This document shows, piece after piece, positions 1 to 8,905 of a DNA stretch of 58,665 bases. The position numbers and the translations under genes were made by a program. The DNA is from an uncultured Rubripirellula sp. GTDB lineage: Bacteria; Planctomycetota; Planctomycetia; Pirellulales; Pirellulaceae. The notes under the pieces are model-generated. The model was not told where the DNA came from and made no database searches. It was given only the letters and a program-made list of their open reading frames with translations. Numbering within the stretch: the first letter of the stretch is position 1; each line of letters begins with the position of its first letter. The DNA lies in contig CALJHC010000041.1 in NCBI GenBank assembly GCA_938075415.1, forward strand, positions 1-58,665, in the 5' to 3' direction.

Positions 1-1
1 A

Positions 2-3000
2 AACTGGATACTTTACACACATTACTCGGCCGAAAACCTTCAAGAACCTGCTCGAAATCTTGCTCGAAAGAATGTCAAAGCGAGCCTCGATCGAATTGCT
101 GAGGCTTCAGACAGCGAAAAGGAAAATACTAAACCCGTTTCGTCGTTAGTCCCCGAATACTTCTGGGATATCTACTTGGTGAATGCTGCGGCCATGTCGC
201 TGGAATCCGAGGATTCCCAAAAGACGATTGAGTACTATTCGTTCCTTACAAAACTTCAGCTTGAGCCTCTTCCGACTCAAGCGATTGAAATCTCTTACTT
301 ACGATTGGGCTCAGCTTATTTAAACAATCAAGACACAGAGGCCGCGTTGGAGAGCTGGCAAAAAGGATTGATTGAGAACCCAAACAGCATTCCAATTCTA
401 AATGCGATCGCGACCTTCAAGGTCGCGGAGAGGAACGATGTTGAAGCTGCCAAGGAAGCACTGGATGCTCTTCAATCTGCGATTAACTCCCGGGTTCAAT
501 TCATCGCATCAAAAAGTCCAGCGGAACTTCCGGACGACCAACGAAGCATTGCAGTCGATAAAAATCAGGTTGCTCGATGGCAGTACGAAGTTTTGCAGGC
601 CTCCCTTGATCAGCAAGAGGGTCGAGAAAGCGAAGCGATAGAACGCTTACGGCTAGCGCTTGGCACTACCTTGAAAATCAACACACCCTATCTTGTTGCC
701 GTCGCCAATCAACTCGCTGATATTTACGCCGCGAAAAACCTTTGGGACCAAGTTGCCGCATCACTTGACCGTGTCAGTGACAAAGACCCAAACAACGCCT
801 TCCTGAGAGCAAGGATTGCAGATGCCTGGCAACGAGCCGGAAATCTGGAGGAGGCCAATAAACAGTGGAGAATGATCAAATCTGCGGACTCTCTGAACTT
901 TAGGATTGCTGCAGTTGAGGCAGCCATTAACCAACAGACGCAACTACCTCCAACGCTTAGAGACTTCAGACAGGTCCGAGCTTTACTCTCTACGCTGCGA
1001 AGCGAGTTAGAAGCATCAACTGCAGAAGCACCGAAAGACGACAACGGGGACTTCATTGAAAACCGAAATCGCAATCAAGCTTTTCTGGATGTTTTATCAG
1101 CATTTGTCCCCAGCGTTGGGTCTGATGTTGAAAACCATTTAGCTTCGGATGATTTCGCCGAGAACATCATAAAACTAAGCCAAAATTACAAGGATGATCG
1201 AGACATTCAAATCTTCGCTGCAAAGCGACTTGCGTCGTCAGATCGGCTTGCTGAATCGAATTCGGCCTTGACTCGGTTGGAAACAATCGAGGGTCCTGGC
1301 TCAACAATCGTCGAAGTGACCAAGTCGCAACTCGAATCATCTCGAGGTGAATGGGATCAAGCCGCTGAGCGGTTGCTAAAACAAGCTGCGAAGGATTCAG
1401 GGCGTGCAACAGAACTAACTTTACGAGCGGCTGCGTGTCTAGCGCGTGGCGGGGAACTGGAGAAAGCTTACTCCTGTCTTGCGAACTTACCGAGTGACTC
1501 TCAAACGCTTGAATCGTTTGCAGAACTGGCCCAATTGTCCAATGTAATACCTGACAACTCTCTAATCCTTGTTAGCCTCGAGCTGGAGAAACCACGACAA
1601 GTTTTGGCCGAGAATTGGGAAGCAAAAGTAAGAGATTTAGAAGGTGAAAGTGGAACAACATGGCGGATACTCAAAATACGTCGCCTAGTTGCTGAGCTGA
1701 GAGCAACCCGCAACAGTCCCGAATCGACCGATGCACGTCTGATTGAAGCGAAAAAACTAAATGAAGAGATCCTGAGTTGGCGTCCTCGCTGGGGGGAGGC
1801 GATCGCTTTAACCGGCTACCTGAAATCCATCGAAGCTAGGACCAAACGTCGTGATGACCCAACAGCAGTATCATTACGAGAAGAGGCGGTTGAACATCTT
1901 CGTCGAGGCATAGAAGCGGGTGACCGCCAGAACAAAACGCGATATCTGATCGTTGAATTACTCGGTCAGTTGCAGCGTGAAGATGAAGCGGAAAGAGAAT
2001 TGGAACTGGCTACCTATGCAGCTGACCCCAACTTTGATCAGTACTCAACAATGCGGATTAACCTGGCAAATCGCCAGGGTGATTTTGATCGGGGTCTTGC
2101 GATGGCCCAAGCGAAAGTTGACCAAAACCCTACGGACTACCGAACACATGAGGTACTTGCGAGAACTGCTTTCCTAATCGGAAAAGCGTCTAATGACACC
2201 GCCAAGCGATCAAAAATGTTCGATCTCACAGCCACTGAGGTAGCTGAAGCGATTAAGTTGACTGAAGATGATCAGACGTCTTTATTCTCCTTGCAGATCG
2301 AATATTTTGGCGCTCTCGCAGATGAACCACAACTCACTGGAACGATCACACAAATCGAAGAATCGAATCTGGCTCGCTTTGATAAGCTAAGTTTAACCGC
2401 AAGGGCTTTCGAACTACTGGGTGATGACGAGCAGACTTTAGATGTGCTAACGATTGCTGCGAAAGAACGCCCATCTGTAAGGATCTATCTCAGCCAAGCC
2501 GCTGTCTGTCGGCGAATGGGTCGAACCAACGAAGCAACGCAAATACTTCGAAAGGCTCTCAAAATCGCCCCGAATAATGGAGATGTTCGATTTGCGGTTG
2601 CAAGCTCCATCATCGCTGAAGGTAGTGACAACGAAAAACCACTTGACTGGGAGACCCTCGCAAAGCTGATGTCTCAAGATGAGGGAGCCACCAATAGTAA
2701 CCGACTCCAACATGCGCTTGTTTTATACGCTCAAGGTGAATCCCTACAAAAACGGGAAGGAATCCGTATTCTACGCAAGCTGATCAATGAGAGAACGGAA
2801 ACAAGCAAGGATGCCATTCGTGTACTGGCAGCAATCCTTCGTGGACAACTCAGAGAGGATGAGGATGAGGATGAAGATATTCGCAACGCCAAGATCATCG
2901 AAGTGCGTAATTTGTACGCCAAGTTGCGTTCGAACGTTGCTCCTAATGCGAAAGACATCTACGACTATGCGAATTTTCTTCTCGAGTTGAAAATGGAAGA

Positions 3001-3955
3001 AGACTACCCACAGATCGAGCAACTTCGTGATGAACTGGTTAAGATGCGCCTCGGGGTTATCTTCGGTCTCGAAGTCGGTGTGCGATATGCCCAGCTAACC
3101 GTCGCGCGAGAGGATTTCCCCGAAGAAATCCGCAAATGGGAGTCGGAGGTTCGACGCCTTGGATTGTTGAATGCTGACAGCGTCACCTTGGCTGCTGGCT
3201 CCTCCCTTCTGCAACTTGGGCGAGTGAATCTGGGGCTAGGATATTTTGAAAACCTGTACGAAAACAACCCGAAAACGCTGACTCAATACTTCATGGCCCT
3301 CGTTGGTGCTAGACGACTCTCCGATGCGATTGAACTGAGTTTGCAACATTACAAGAACAACCACGATGCGACTTCGGCCACACTCTTTGTTGGCGGTTTG
3401 AATCGTCTTGGTGAGACTGAACTTGATGAAGAGCATGCAGCAGTCGTCGACTTGATTCTAAAAGAGCACGAAAACAACCTCGAACTATTGGAAAATATCG
3501 CGACATTGCGTCTTCAACACCAAGACTCCGATGGTGCGGTCGCTATCTTCAATCGCATTCTCAAAGTAGACCCTGTCAGAATCCGCACACTCAACAACAT
3601 GGCGATGACCTTGGCAGAACTGCCAGATCGTGTTGCTGATGCAATGAATTCAGTGGATCGAGCCATCACACTCGCGGGCGAACAACCTGAACTTCTCGAT
3701 ACGAAAGGATTTGTCCTCATGAAGTCGGGTGATCTTAACGAAGCTGAAAAAACCTTTCGCCGAGCATTTGCCGCCACCAATGAACCGCGATTCCAATTCC
3801 ACGAAATCCTTACTCTGCTCGCTCAGGATAAGGAAGAAGAAGCAGAGAAATCTTTTCAATCTTTGGATGTAAAAAATTTAAATCCAGCCGGCCTGACGCT
3901 CGCTGAGCGTAAGCAACTCGAAACGCTGAAATTGGATTTCCGTGGCAATGAATAA
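2..3955 (+). CDS. Large TPR-repeat protein (5' end outside window)
   Basis: The frame is open from base 2, so the gene starts upstream; 1317 residues are visible, ending at a TAA. It is built of helical tetratricopeptide-type repeats almost throughout (for example around 310-400, 750-860, 2480-2600 and 3540-3780), with recurring A-x-x-x-L/A-x-x-x-P-N spacing. Such proteins act as protein-interaction scaffolds. An acidic ED-repeat from a GAGGAT microsatellite lies near 2857-2878. The stop is 100 bp before the EpsI-like gene on the same strand, and an exosortase or EPS-secretion role (compare the TPR proteins of PEP-CTERM loci) is inferred only from this context. No signal peptide can be judged because the N-terminus is missing. 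A TTG at 176 or ATG at 188 could serve as internal starts, but the uninterrupted upstream frame argues against this. Confidence 0.85.
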   Translation, partial: NWILYTHYSAENLQEPARNLARKNVKASLDRIAEASDSEKENTKPVSSLVPEYFWDIYLVNAAAMSLESEDSQKTIEYYSFLTKLQLEPLPTQAIEISYLRLGSAYLNNQDTEAALESWQKGLIENPNSIPILNAIATFKVAERNDVEAAKEALDALQSAINSRVQFIASKSPAELPDDQRSIAVDKNQVARWQYEVLQASLDQQEGRESEAIERLRLALGTTLKINTPYLVAVANQLADIYAAKNLWDQVAASLDRVSDKDPNNAFLRARIADAWQRAGNLEEANKQWRMIKSADSLNFRIAAVEAAINQQTQLPPTLRDFRQVRALLSTLRSELEASTAEAPKDDNGDFIENRNRNQAFLDVLSAFVPSVGSDVENHLASDDFAENIIKLSQNYKDDRDIQIFAAKRLASSDRLAESNSALTRLETIEGPGSTIVEVTKSQLESSRGEWDQAAERLLKQAAKDSGRATELTLRAAACLARGGELEKAYSCLANLPSDSQTLESFAELAQLSNVIPDNSLILVSLELEKPRQVLAENWEAKVRDLEGESGTTWRILKIRRLVAELRATRNSPESTDARLIEAKKLNEEILSWRPRWGEAIALTGYLKSIEARTKRRDDPTAVSLREEAVEHLRRGIEAGDRQNKTRYLIVELLGQLQREDEAERELELATYAADPNFDQYSTMRINLANRQGDFDRGLAMAQAKVDQNPTDYRTHEVLARTAFLIGKASNDTAKRSKMFDLTATEVAEAIKLTEDDQTSLFSLQIEYFGALADEPQLTGTITQIEESNLARFDKLSLTARAFELLGDDEQTLDVLTIAAKERPSVRIYLSQAAVCRRMGRTNEATQILRKALKIAPNNGDVRFAVASSIIAEGSDNEKPLDWETLAKLMSQDEGATNSNRLQHALVLYAQGESLQKREGIRILRKLINERTETSKDAIRVLAAILRGQLREDEDEDEDIRNAKIIEVRNLYAKLRSNVAPNAKDIYDYANFLLELKMEEDYPQIEQLRDELVKMRLGVIFGLEVGVRYAQLTVAREDFPEEIRKWESEVRRLGLLNADSVTLAAGSSLLQLGRVNLGLGYFENLYENNPKTLTQYFMALVGARRLSDAIELSLQHYKNNHDATSATLFVGGLNRLGETELDEEHAAVVDLILKEHENNLELLENIATLRLQHQDSDGAVAIFNRILKVDPVRIRTLNNMAMTLAELPDRVADAMNSVDRAITLAGEQPELLDTKGFVLMKSGDLNEAEKTFRRAFAATNEPRFQFHEILTLLAQDKEEEAEKSFQSLDVKNLNPAGLTLAERKQLETLKLDFRGNE

Positions 3956-4055
3956 CTTTTCATTCCCAAATACTGAGACGCGAAACTATTAAACATCGGT
4001 TCCAGTGGGTATCAATTATCACGATATCCAATCATCAAAAGTGAAGCAAACAGAC

Positions 4056-4712
4056 ATGTCGGAAAACAACTTAAAGCCCATTGAACAGTTGGCGTCTCGA
4101 AAGAGGCCCGTTGTGATTGTCATCTTGCTTCTGATGACATCTGCCGTGGTGCATGGATCAATCGATGGGCGATGGAGCAGCACAAAGAACCTTGTAGTGG
4201 AGGGTGCAAAAATCGCAACCCTTCCAGAAACCTGCGGTGACTGGAAGCTCTCATCTAAGGTTGAAATTGAAGAAAACGCGTTAGAAATCCTGCGATGCCA
4301 CGGCTGGGATCAGCGTCAATACCGAAACGAGAAAACAGGACAAACGATTTTGGTTGCAGTCATGTTTGGTCCACGTGGGCCTATGGCCGTCCACACACCC
4401 GAAGTCTGCGGTGCGGGTGTCGGGATGGACCAAACCCGAGAGAGAAGAGTGGAAACCGTTTCGACTACGCTGAATCGACATCAATTATGGTCAATCGAGT
4501 TTTCCGATGATGAAAAGCCAAACGGCAGCATCGAGTCTTGGTATGGCTGGAGCGATGGGGGAGCGTTTCAGGCCAGGAAGCACCCGAGAATTTGGTTGAC
4601 GGACAACCTTTACAAAATTCAATTATCCGGGCCAGCCGGTTCAGGTGCAGATCAACCGATCAGAGATTTCTTGGCCGATTTCGTACCGCAGGTTGAGTCA
4701 ATTCTGCAGTAG
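4056..4712 (+). CDS. Exosortase-associated EpsI-family protein
   Basis: A 218-residue protein beginning at ATG 4056; an in-frame GTG at 4005 would add 17 residues. A hydrophobic segment at about residues 17-34 is followed by a DUF3485-type domain. The diagnostic stretch is H-T-P-E-V-C-G-A-G, matching the PEVC motif of EpsI proteins, where the Cys is conserved. In other bacteria EpsI domains occur fused to, or next to, exosortases (EpsH/Xrt) in EPS loci and are thought to act at the membrane in polysaccharide export or surface-protein processing. No exosortase gene lies in the window; it may lie upstream of the TPR gene. The gene follows that TPR gene by 100 bp and is probably co-transcribed with it. 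Confidence 0.8.
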   Translation: MSENNLKPIEQLASRKRPVVIVILLLMTSAVVHGSIDGRWSSTKNLVVEGAKIATLPETCGDWKLSSKVEIEENALEILRCHGWDQRQYRNEKTGQTILVAVMFGPRGPMAVHTPEVCGAGVGMDQTRERRVETVSTTLNRHQLWSIEFSDDEKPNGSIESWYGWSDGGAFQARKHPRIWLTDNLYKIQLSGPAGSGADQPIRDFLADFVPQVESILQ

Positions 4713-4894
4713 TTGGGATGACAATGACAAATCCTCACATTAAATTCCGGATCACGGTTTTGCGGATTTGATTATTTGCTCTCGGGAACTACGATAGGTC
4801 TCGAACAGCAAAGTAACAGCCGATTCAAGTAACCCCCTTTCTCTGGGCCGTACCGTGTGGGGGGAGGCAAAGATGTTCTAAGCACTGGTTCTCA

Positions 4895-5782
4895 ATGTCT
4901 CTCACAGATGCTTCTGATCGAGCCGTCTCCTATGGAGACCATGCGCGTCTGTTTGAGCCCGGCGAAGAAGAAAAATCGGGGCGGCACGGCAGTGCTCACC
5001 AGAAATTGGTGACCGTTGAAATTCGTGATGAAATTTTGGCAAGCAGCAAGAGTTATTTGACGTGGAAATACTCCTTCGATCGAGTGCTTGCCGCCGTCTT
5101 GCTAGTTCTATCATCTCCCTTGATCATTCTTCTTGCTGCACTTGTCAAAGCGACTTCAGCGGGACCTGCGATCTATCGTCAGACTCGAGTGGGCTTAAAT
5201 GGTCAGCATTACCAGCTACTTAAGCTTCGATCGATGACAAGGGACGCCGAGAGCGATGGGCAAGCGGTTTGGTGTGCGAAGAATGATGTACGAATCACAG
5301 CAGTTGGTCGAATCCTGCGAAAACTTCACTTGGATGAGCTACCCCAGCTTTGGAATGTTGCTCGTGGTGAGATGTCTCTAGTTGGTCCGCGTCCAGAGCG
5401 TCCAGAAATCTGTGCAACCTTGATAGAAGAAATCCCAGGTTACGATCGTCGGCATTTCGTAAAACCGGGAATCACGGGTCTAGCTCAGATCAACCTTCCG
5501 CCTGACCAAACCATTGAAGACGTTGAAAGAAAACAGGCTTTGGATCTGCTATATCTTCAGCAAACCAGTTTTTCGCTGGACATGAGAATGATATCCGCAA
5601 CCGCATTTCGGCTGGTGGGTGTGAAAGGTGAGTCGGCAATGAGCTGGATGAAACTATGTCGCCGCGAGTACCTTCAGAACAAGGAAGTCCTCAGCAACGA
5701 TTCCAAGGAATCGCAATTTCGCCCCAACTTCAAAGCTACCTCATCTACACAACCTGCTGAATCGCCACGACTGCCGCGTTAG
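4895..5782 (+). CDS. Initiating sugar-phosphate transferase (bacterial sugar transferase family)
   Basis: A 295-residue membrane enzyme of the PF02397 family (WcaJ/PglC type). It would transfer a hexose-1-phosphate from a UDP-sugar to undecaprenyl phosphate and so start a polysaccharide repeat unit. Visible features are one hydrophobic segment at about residues 65-86, the K-L-R-S-M motif, the basic L-R-K-x-x-L-D-E-L-P-Q-L-x-N block and the G-P-R-P-E-R-P signature, then K-P-G-I-T-G-L-A-Q. It lacks the N-terminal multi-spanning region of WbaP/WcaJ, so it is the short single-domain type. The start is ATG 4895. A GGGGAGG run about 30 bp upstream is too distant to be the ribosome site. It probably initiates the polymer built by the downstream glycosyltransferases. 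Confidence 0.88.
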   Translation: MSLTDASDRAVSYGDHARLFEPGEEEKSGRHGSAHQKLVTVEIRDEILASSKSYLTWKYSFDRVLAAVLLVLSSPLIILLAALVKATSAGPAIYRQTRVGLNGQHYQLLKLRSMTRDAESDGQAVWCAKNDVRITAVGRILRKLHLDELPQLWNVARGEMSLVGPRPERPEICATLIEEIPGYDRRHFVKPGITGLAQINLPPDQTIEDVERKQALDLLYLQQTSFSLDMRMISATAFRLVGVKGESAMSWMKLCRREYLQNKEVLSNDSKESQFRPNFKATSSTQPAESPRLPR

Positions 5783-6123
5783 ATCAGTGAATTCTCTGAT
5801 TCATCCGCGAGTTGTCATTTCCAGCGAGTTGCGGCGAACTAAGCTATTGTGACCCTAGTGTTTAGAATGCCATTCTTTCTGAGTCGACCATCAGCAGGGC
5901 GACGCGTTGTCATGAGCCTTGTTGCACACCTTTCGGGGGAAAGATGGTCAGGTCCACAAAAACAAAAATAGCTTCTCGAACTCTGCCGACGCGCGGCGTG
6001 CGTGATCGATCAACGCAGCCCACAGGATTCTGCCCGAGAATGTAGGTCGGTTTGCTTTTCACTAGGTTCAATTAAGAGCAACGATGGTGAGCCTCCGCTG
6101 ATCGCTACTTCAGATCTTGACAA
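5783..6123. other. Intergenic gap, 341 bp
   Basis: Nothing coding was found on either strand. No clear terminator hairpin with a T-tract and no convincing -35/-10 or -24/-12 promoter was seen, although a promoter for the deacetylase gene is likely here. Confidence 0.5.
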
Positions 6124-6999
6124 ATGCAATTGATGAACGCATTAACGGTAGACGTAGAAGATTACTTCCAAGTGTCCGCGTTTTCGGATCGAATCAAACG
6201 TTCAGATTGGGACCGGTTGGAGTGCAGAGTTGAAGCGAATACCGATAAACTGCTCGAACTGTTCGATGAATATTCAGTCCAAGCTACTTTTTTTGTACTC
6301 GGTTGGGTAGCGGAGCGTTACCCAGCACTGCTTAAACGTATTCACCGGGCGGGGCATGAACTCGCCAGTCACGGCTATTGGCACCAGTTGGTGTACGATC
6401 TGACTCCTGAAAGCTTTGCCAAGGACCTGAACGATAGTCGTGAGGCGATCATGAATGCCTGCGGAGTCGAGGTGACCGCCTACCGCGCACCAAGCTTTTC
6501 AATCACCAAAAAATCATGGTGGGCTCTAAGTGTCCTAGCCGAATTAGGTTTTAAAACAGATTCGAGCATTTTCCCCATCAGCGGCCATGACCGTTATGGA
6601 GTCGCTGATGCTAAGAGGGAAATCCACGATATCGAGACGGATCAGGGCACGATCCGGGAATTCCCACCGACGGCTTGGACTAAAGGTCCATTACAAATCC
6701 CCATCGGTGGCGGTTACTTCCGCCTGTTCCCACTACTATTGACAAGCCAGGCCATCCGAACTCTCAACAACCAGAACCGTCCAGCTATGTTTTACACCCA
6801 TCCTTGGGAATTCGATCCTGAGCAACCGAGGCTAACAGGATTAACACCAAAAACTCGCTTCCGGCATTACGTCGGACTGAATAAAACCGTTAAACGATTG
6901 AGCGCCATGCTGAAGCAACACAATTTTGGAACGATCACCCAATCCATGGAATCTTGGTCGGCCAATAATGGAAATGGCATTAATGAAAGTCTTTGGTAA
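6124..6999 (+). CDS. XrtA-type polysaccharide deacetylase
   Basis: A 291-residue NodB-domain carbohydrate esterase 4 with the layout of the deacetylase found in exosortase/EPS loci (TIGR03006 type, with a DUF3473-like C-terminal part). Metal and catalytic residues are visible: T-V-D-V-E-D near residues 8-13, the S-H-G-Y-W-H-Q histidine motif near residue 80, and Y-R-A-P-S-F near residue 120. The family removes N- or O-acetyl groups from polysaccharide. No signal peptide is seen, as in its relatives. It lies between the initiating sugar transferase and a TIGR03087-type glycosyltransferase, the arrangement expected for a PEP-CTERM/EPS operon. Confidence 0.88.
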   Translation: MQLMNALTVDVEDYFQVSAFSDRIKRSDWDRLECRVEANTDKLLELFDEYSVQATFFVLGWVAERYPALLKRIHRAGHELASHGYWHQLVYDLTPESFAKDLNDSREAIMNACGVEVTAYRAPSFSITKKSWWALSVLAELGFKTDSSIFPISGHDRYGVADAKREIHDIETDQGTIREFPPTAWTKGPLQIPIGGGYFRLFPLLLTSQAIRTLNNQNRPAMFYTHPWEFDPEQPRLTGLTPKTRFRHYVGLNKTVKRLSAMLKQHNFGTITQSMESWSANNGNGINESLW

Positions 7000-7119
7000 A
7001 ACAGGCGCTAGCGTCGAGAGCAAGAAATCACCAATCATTGCTTTTACTTGGCAGGATCACCTAGCCTCTGCTATGTCAAACTGAACGCGAACACATCACC
7101 TTTCACCGATATTGATTTC

Positions 7120-8379
7120 GTGCCACGTCAAAATCTTCTCTTTCTCACCCATCGATTTCCTTACCCGCCGAATCGCGGGGATCGAATTCGGTCTTACAAT
7201 CTTCTTCGAGTGCTGGATCAGCATTTTGACATTTCACTCGGCTGCACAACCGATGAACCTGTTTCATCAGAACAAAAGCAGCATGTGCAGCAATTCTGCA
7301 AACGAGTTCATGTTGCCGAGCTATCTAAATGGCCTCGACGCTTTCGTGCAGTAAAAGCATTGGTTGGTAACCAAAGCTTGACCGAAGCAATGTTTAATGC
7401 TCCATCACTCCACCAAGCAATCACTCAATGGCATGCTGAACAAGCGTTTGATCAAGCGGTAATTTTCTGCTCCAGCATGTATCCTTATTTGAGGAATGAA
7501 CATTTTAAAAGTACTCCGGCGATTGTGGACTTGGTGGACGTTGACAGCGAGAAGTGGCATCAGATGTCAAAGGAACATTCATTCCCCATGTCATTAATTT
7601 ATGCGCGCGAAGCGAAAACCGTCCGTGCAATTGAAAAAGTCATCGGACATAATGCGAAGCTGGTGACACTTGTCAGTGACGAAGAAGCGAAGCTTTACCG
7701 CGATCGCTGTGAACCAACCTCTCCTGTCCGAGGGGTAAGCAATGGAGTCGACACCACTTACTTCGCACCCTTGCCAACAGAAACAGAAGTCTCACCAACT
7801 GCAACCATACAACTGGTATTCACCGGCGTTTTGGATTACAGCCCCAACGTGGAAGGCATGATCTGGTTTTGCCAAAAAATCATGCCAAAGCTACGTCATC
7901 ATGGTGACTTTCGCTTGAAAGTGGTTGGACGCCGCCCGAACTCTGCGGTCCGAAATCTTGATCAAATCGAAGGTGTGGAAGTCGTGGGTGAAGTCCCAGA
8001 TGTGCGACCTTATCTTCATTCAGCCGACATCGCGATTTCACCACTGAAGCTAGCCAGAGGAATTCAGAACAAAGTTCTTGAAGCAATGGCTTGCGGTCTG
8101 CCGACTGTGGTTACTCCTCAATCGGCGGAGGGTATCGATGCAAGCCCCGGCAACGAATTTTGGATTGCCAACAATCTTGAGGATTGGGTCGACACACTCT
8201 GCCGTCTCGCCGACTCGCCTGCACTACGAGACAAGACCGGAACCGCAGCTCGAAAACTTGTTGAATCCAGCTATTCGTGGGCTGCAAAACTCTCGAAGTT
8301 TATCGATGCGGTCCAGTCAACTCCGAGGGCCAGCAAAATCAGCTCAATCGAATCATTCGAAACAAAGTCGCAGGAATGA
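7120..8379 (+). CDS. Exosortase-system glycosyltransferase (TIGR03087-like, GT4 fold)
   Basis: About 419 residues from GTG 7120. The frame also allows a TTG start at 7048, but the family usually begins close to the motif L-L-F-L-T-H-R-F-P-Y-P-P-N-R-G-D-R, which starts six residues after this GTG. The N-terminal half is a GT-B domain. The C-terminal half carries V-F-T-G-V-L-D-Y, V-V-G-R-R-P and the donor-binding K-V-L-E-A-M-A-C-G-L-P-T-V block typical of group 1 glycosyltransferases. The role is addition of a sugar to the lipid-linked EPS intermediate on the cytoplasmic face. It follows the deacetylase by about 120 bp on the same strand. Confidence 0.85.
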   Translation: MPRQNLLFLTHRFPYPPNRGDRIRSYNLLRVLDQHFDISLGCTTDEPVSSEQKQHVQQFCKRVHVAELSKWPRRFRAVKALVGNQSLTEAMFNAPSLHQAITQWHAEQAFDQAVIFCSSMYPYLRNEHFKSTPAIVDLVDVDSEKWHQMSKEHSFPMSLIYAREAKTVRAIEKVIGHNAKLVTLVSDEEAKLYRDRCEPTSPVRGVSNGVDTTYFAPLPTETEVSPTATIQLVFTGVLDYSPNVEGMIWFCQKIMPKLRHHGDFRLKVVGRRPNSAVRNLDQIEGVEVVGEVPDVRPYLHSADIAISPLKLARGIQNKVLEAMACGLPTVVTPQSAEGIDASPGNEFWIANNLEDWVDTLCRLADSPALRDKTGTAARKLVESSYSWAAKLSKFIDAVQSTPRASKISSIESFETKSQE

Positions 8380-8905
8380 TCGCGTAGCGGTTGCTTCTAG
8401 GTCTAGGCATTCAATATCGGAAATACCGTTAAGGTAGCTTACCGTCTTGGCATAAACAAAACTCGTTGGGCGAAATATGCGTCCGTTGGACTCAATGGGT
8501 TGAATGCTTGTCCACCAACTCAGTTGTTGCTGTATTCTCGCGACATCCTAGCTGGACGAATTCCTCCGCCAGCAGTCAACTGAAAAACCGTTCACGAACT
8601 AAAAGCAGGATTCAGCCATAAACGCCTTCGTCTTATTCACCAACCAACCTCATGAGATCTCTGGTTGTGCTAGCACGCTAGAAACACAAAGAATGCCAGT
8701 CGAGTCTTTGCAATGATTAAAAAAATGATGTGATTTTCAAAACAGACACGGATCACATCAATCAACAAAATCGTAAAAATCAGCAATTCAGAACATTGAA
8801 CATCGGTGATCCATCGCACTTAATCAACTCATTGGCCCAATGAGGCTCACTCGCAGCCAGATATCTTCATCAGGCGATGATCCTGCAACCTACCGCTAAC
8901 CAAAC
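8380..8905. other. Intergenic gap, 526 bp, with one inverted repeat
   Basis: No gene is evident. An inverted repeat with 9-bp perfect arms (8726-8734 TGATGTGAT and 8752-8760 ATCACATCA) lies about 150 bp before the next gene. The arms are 17 bp apart, too far for a standard CRP site. No T-tract follows, so it is not an obvious terminator. Confidence 0.4.
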
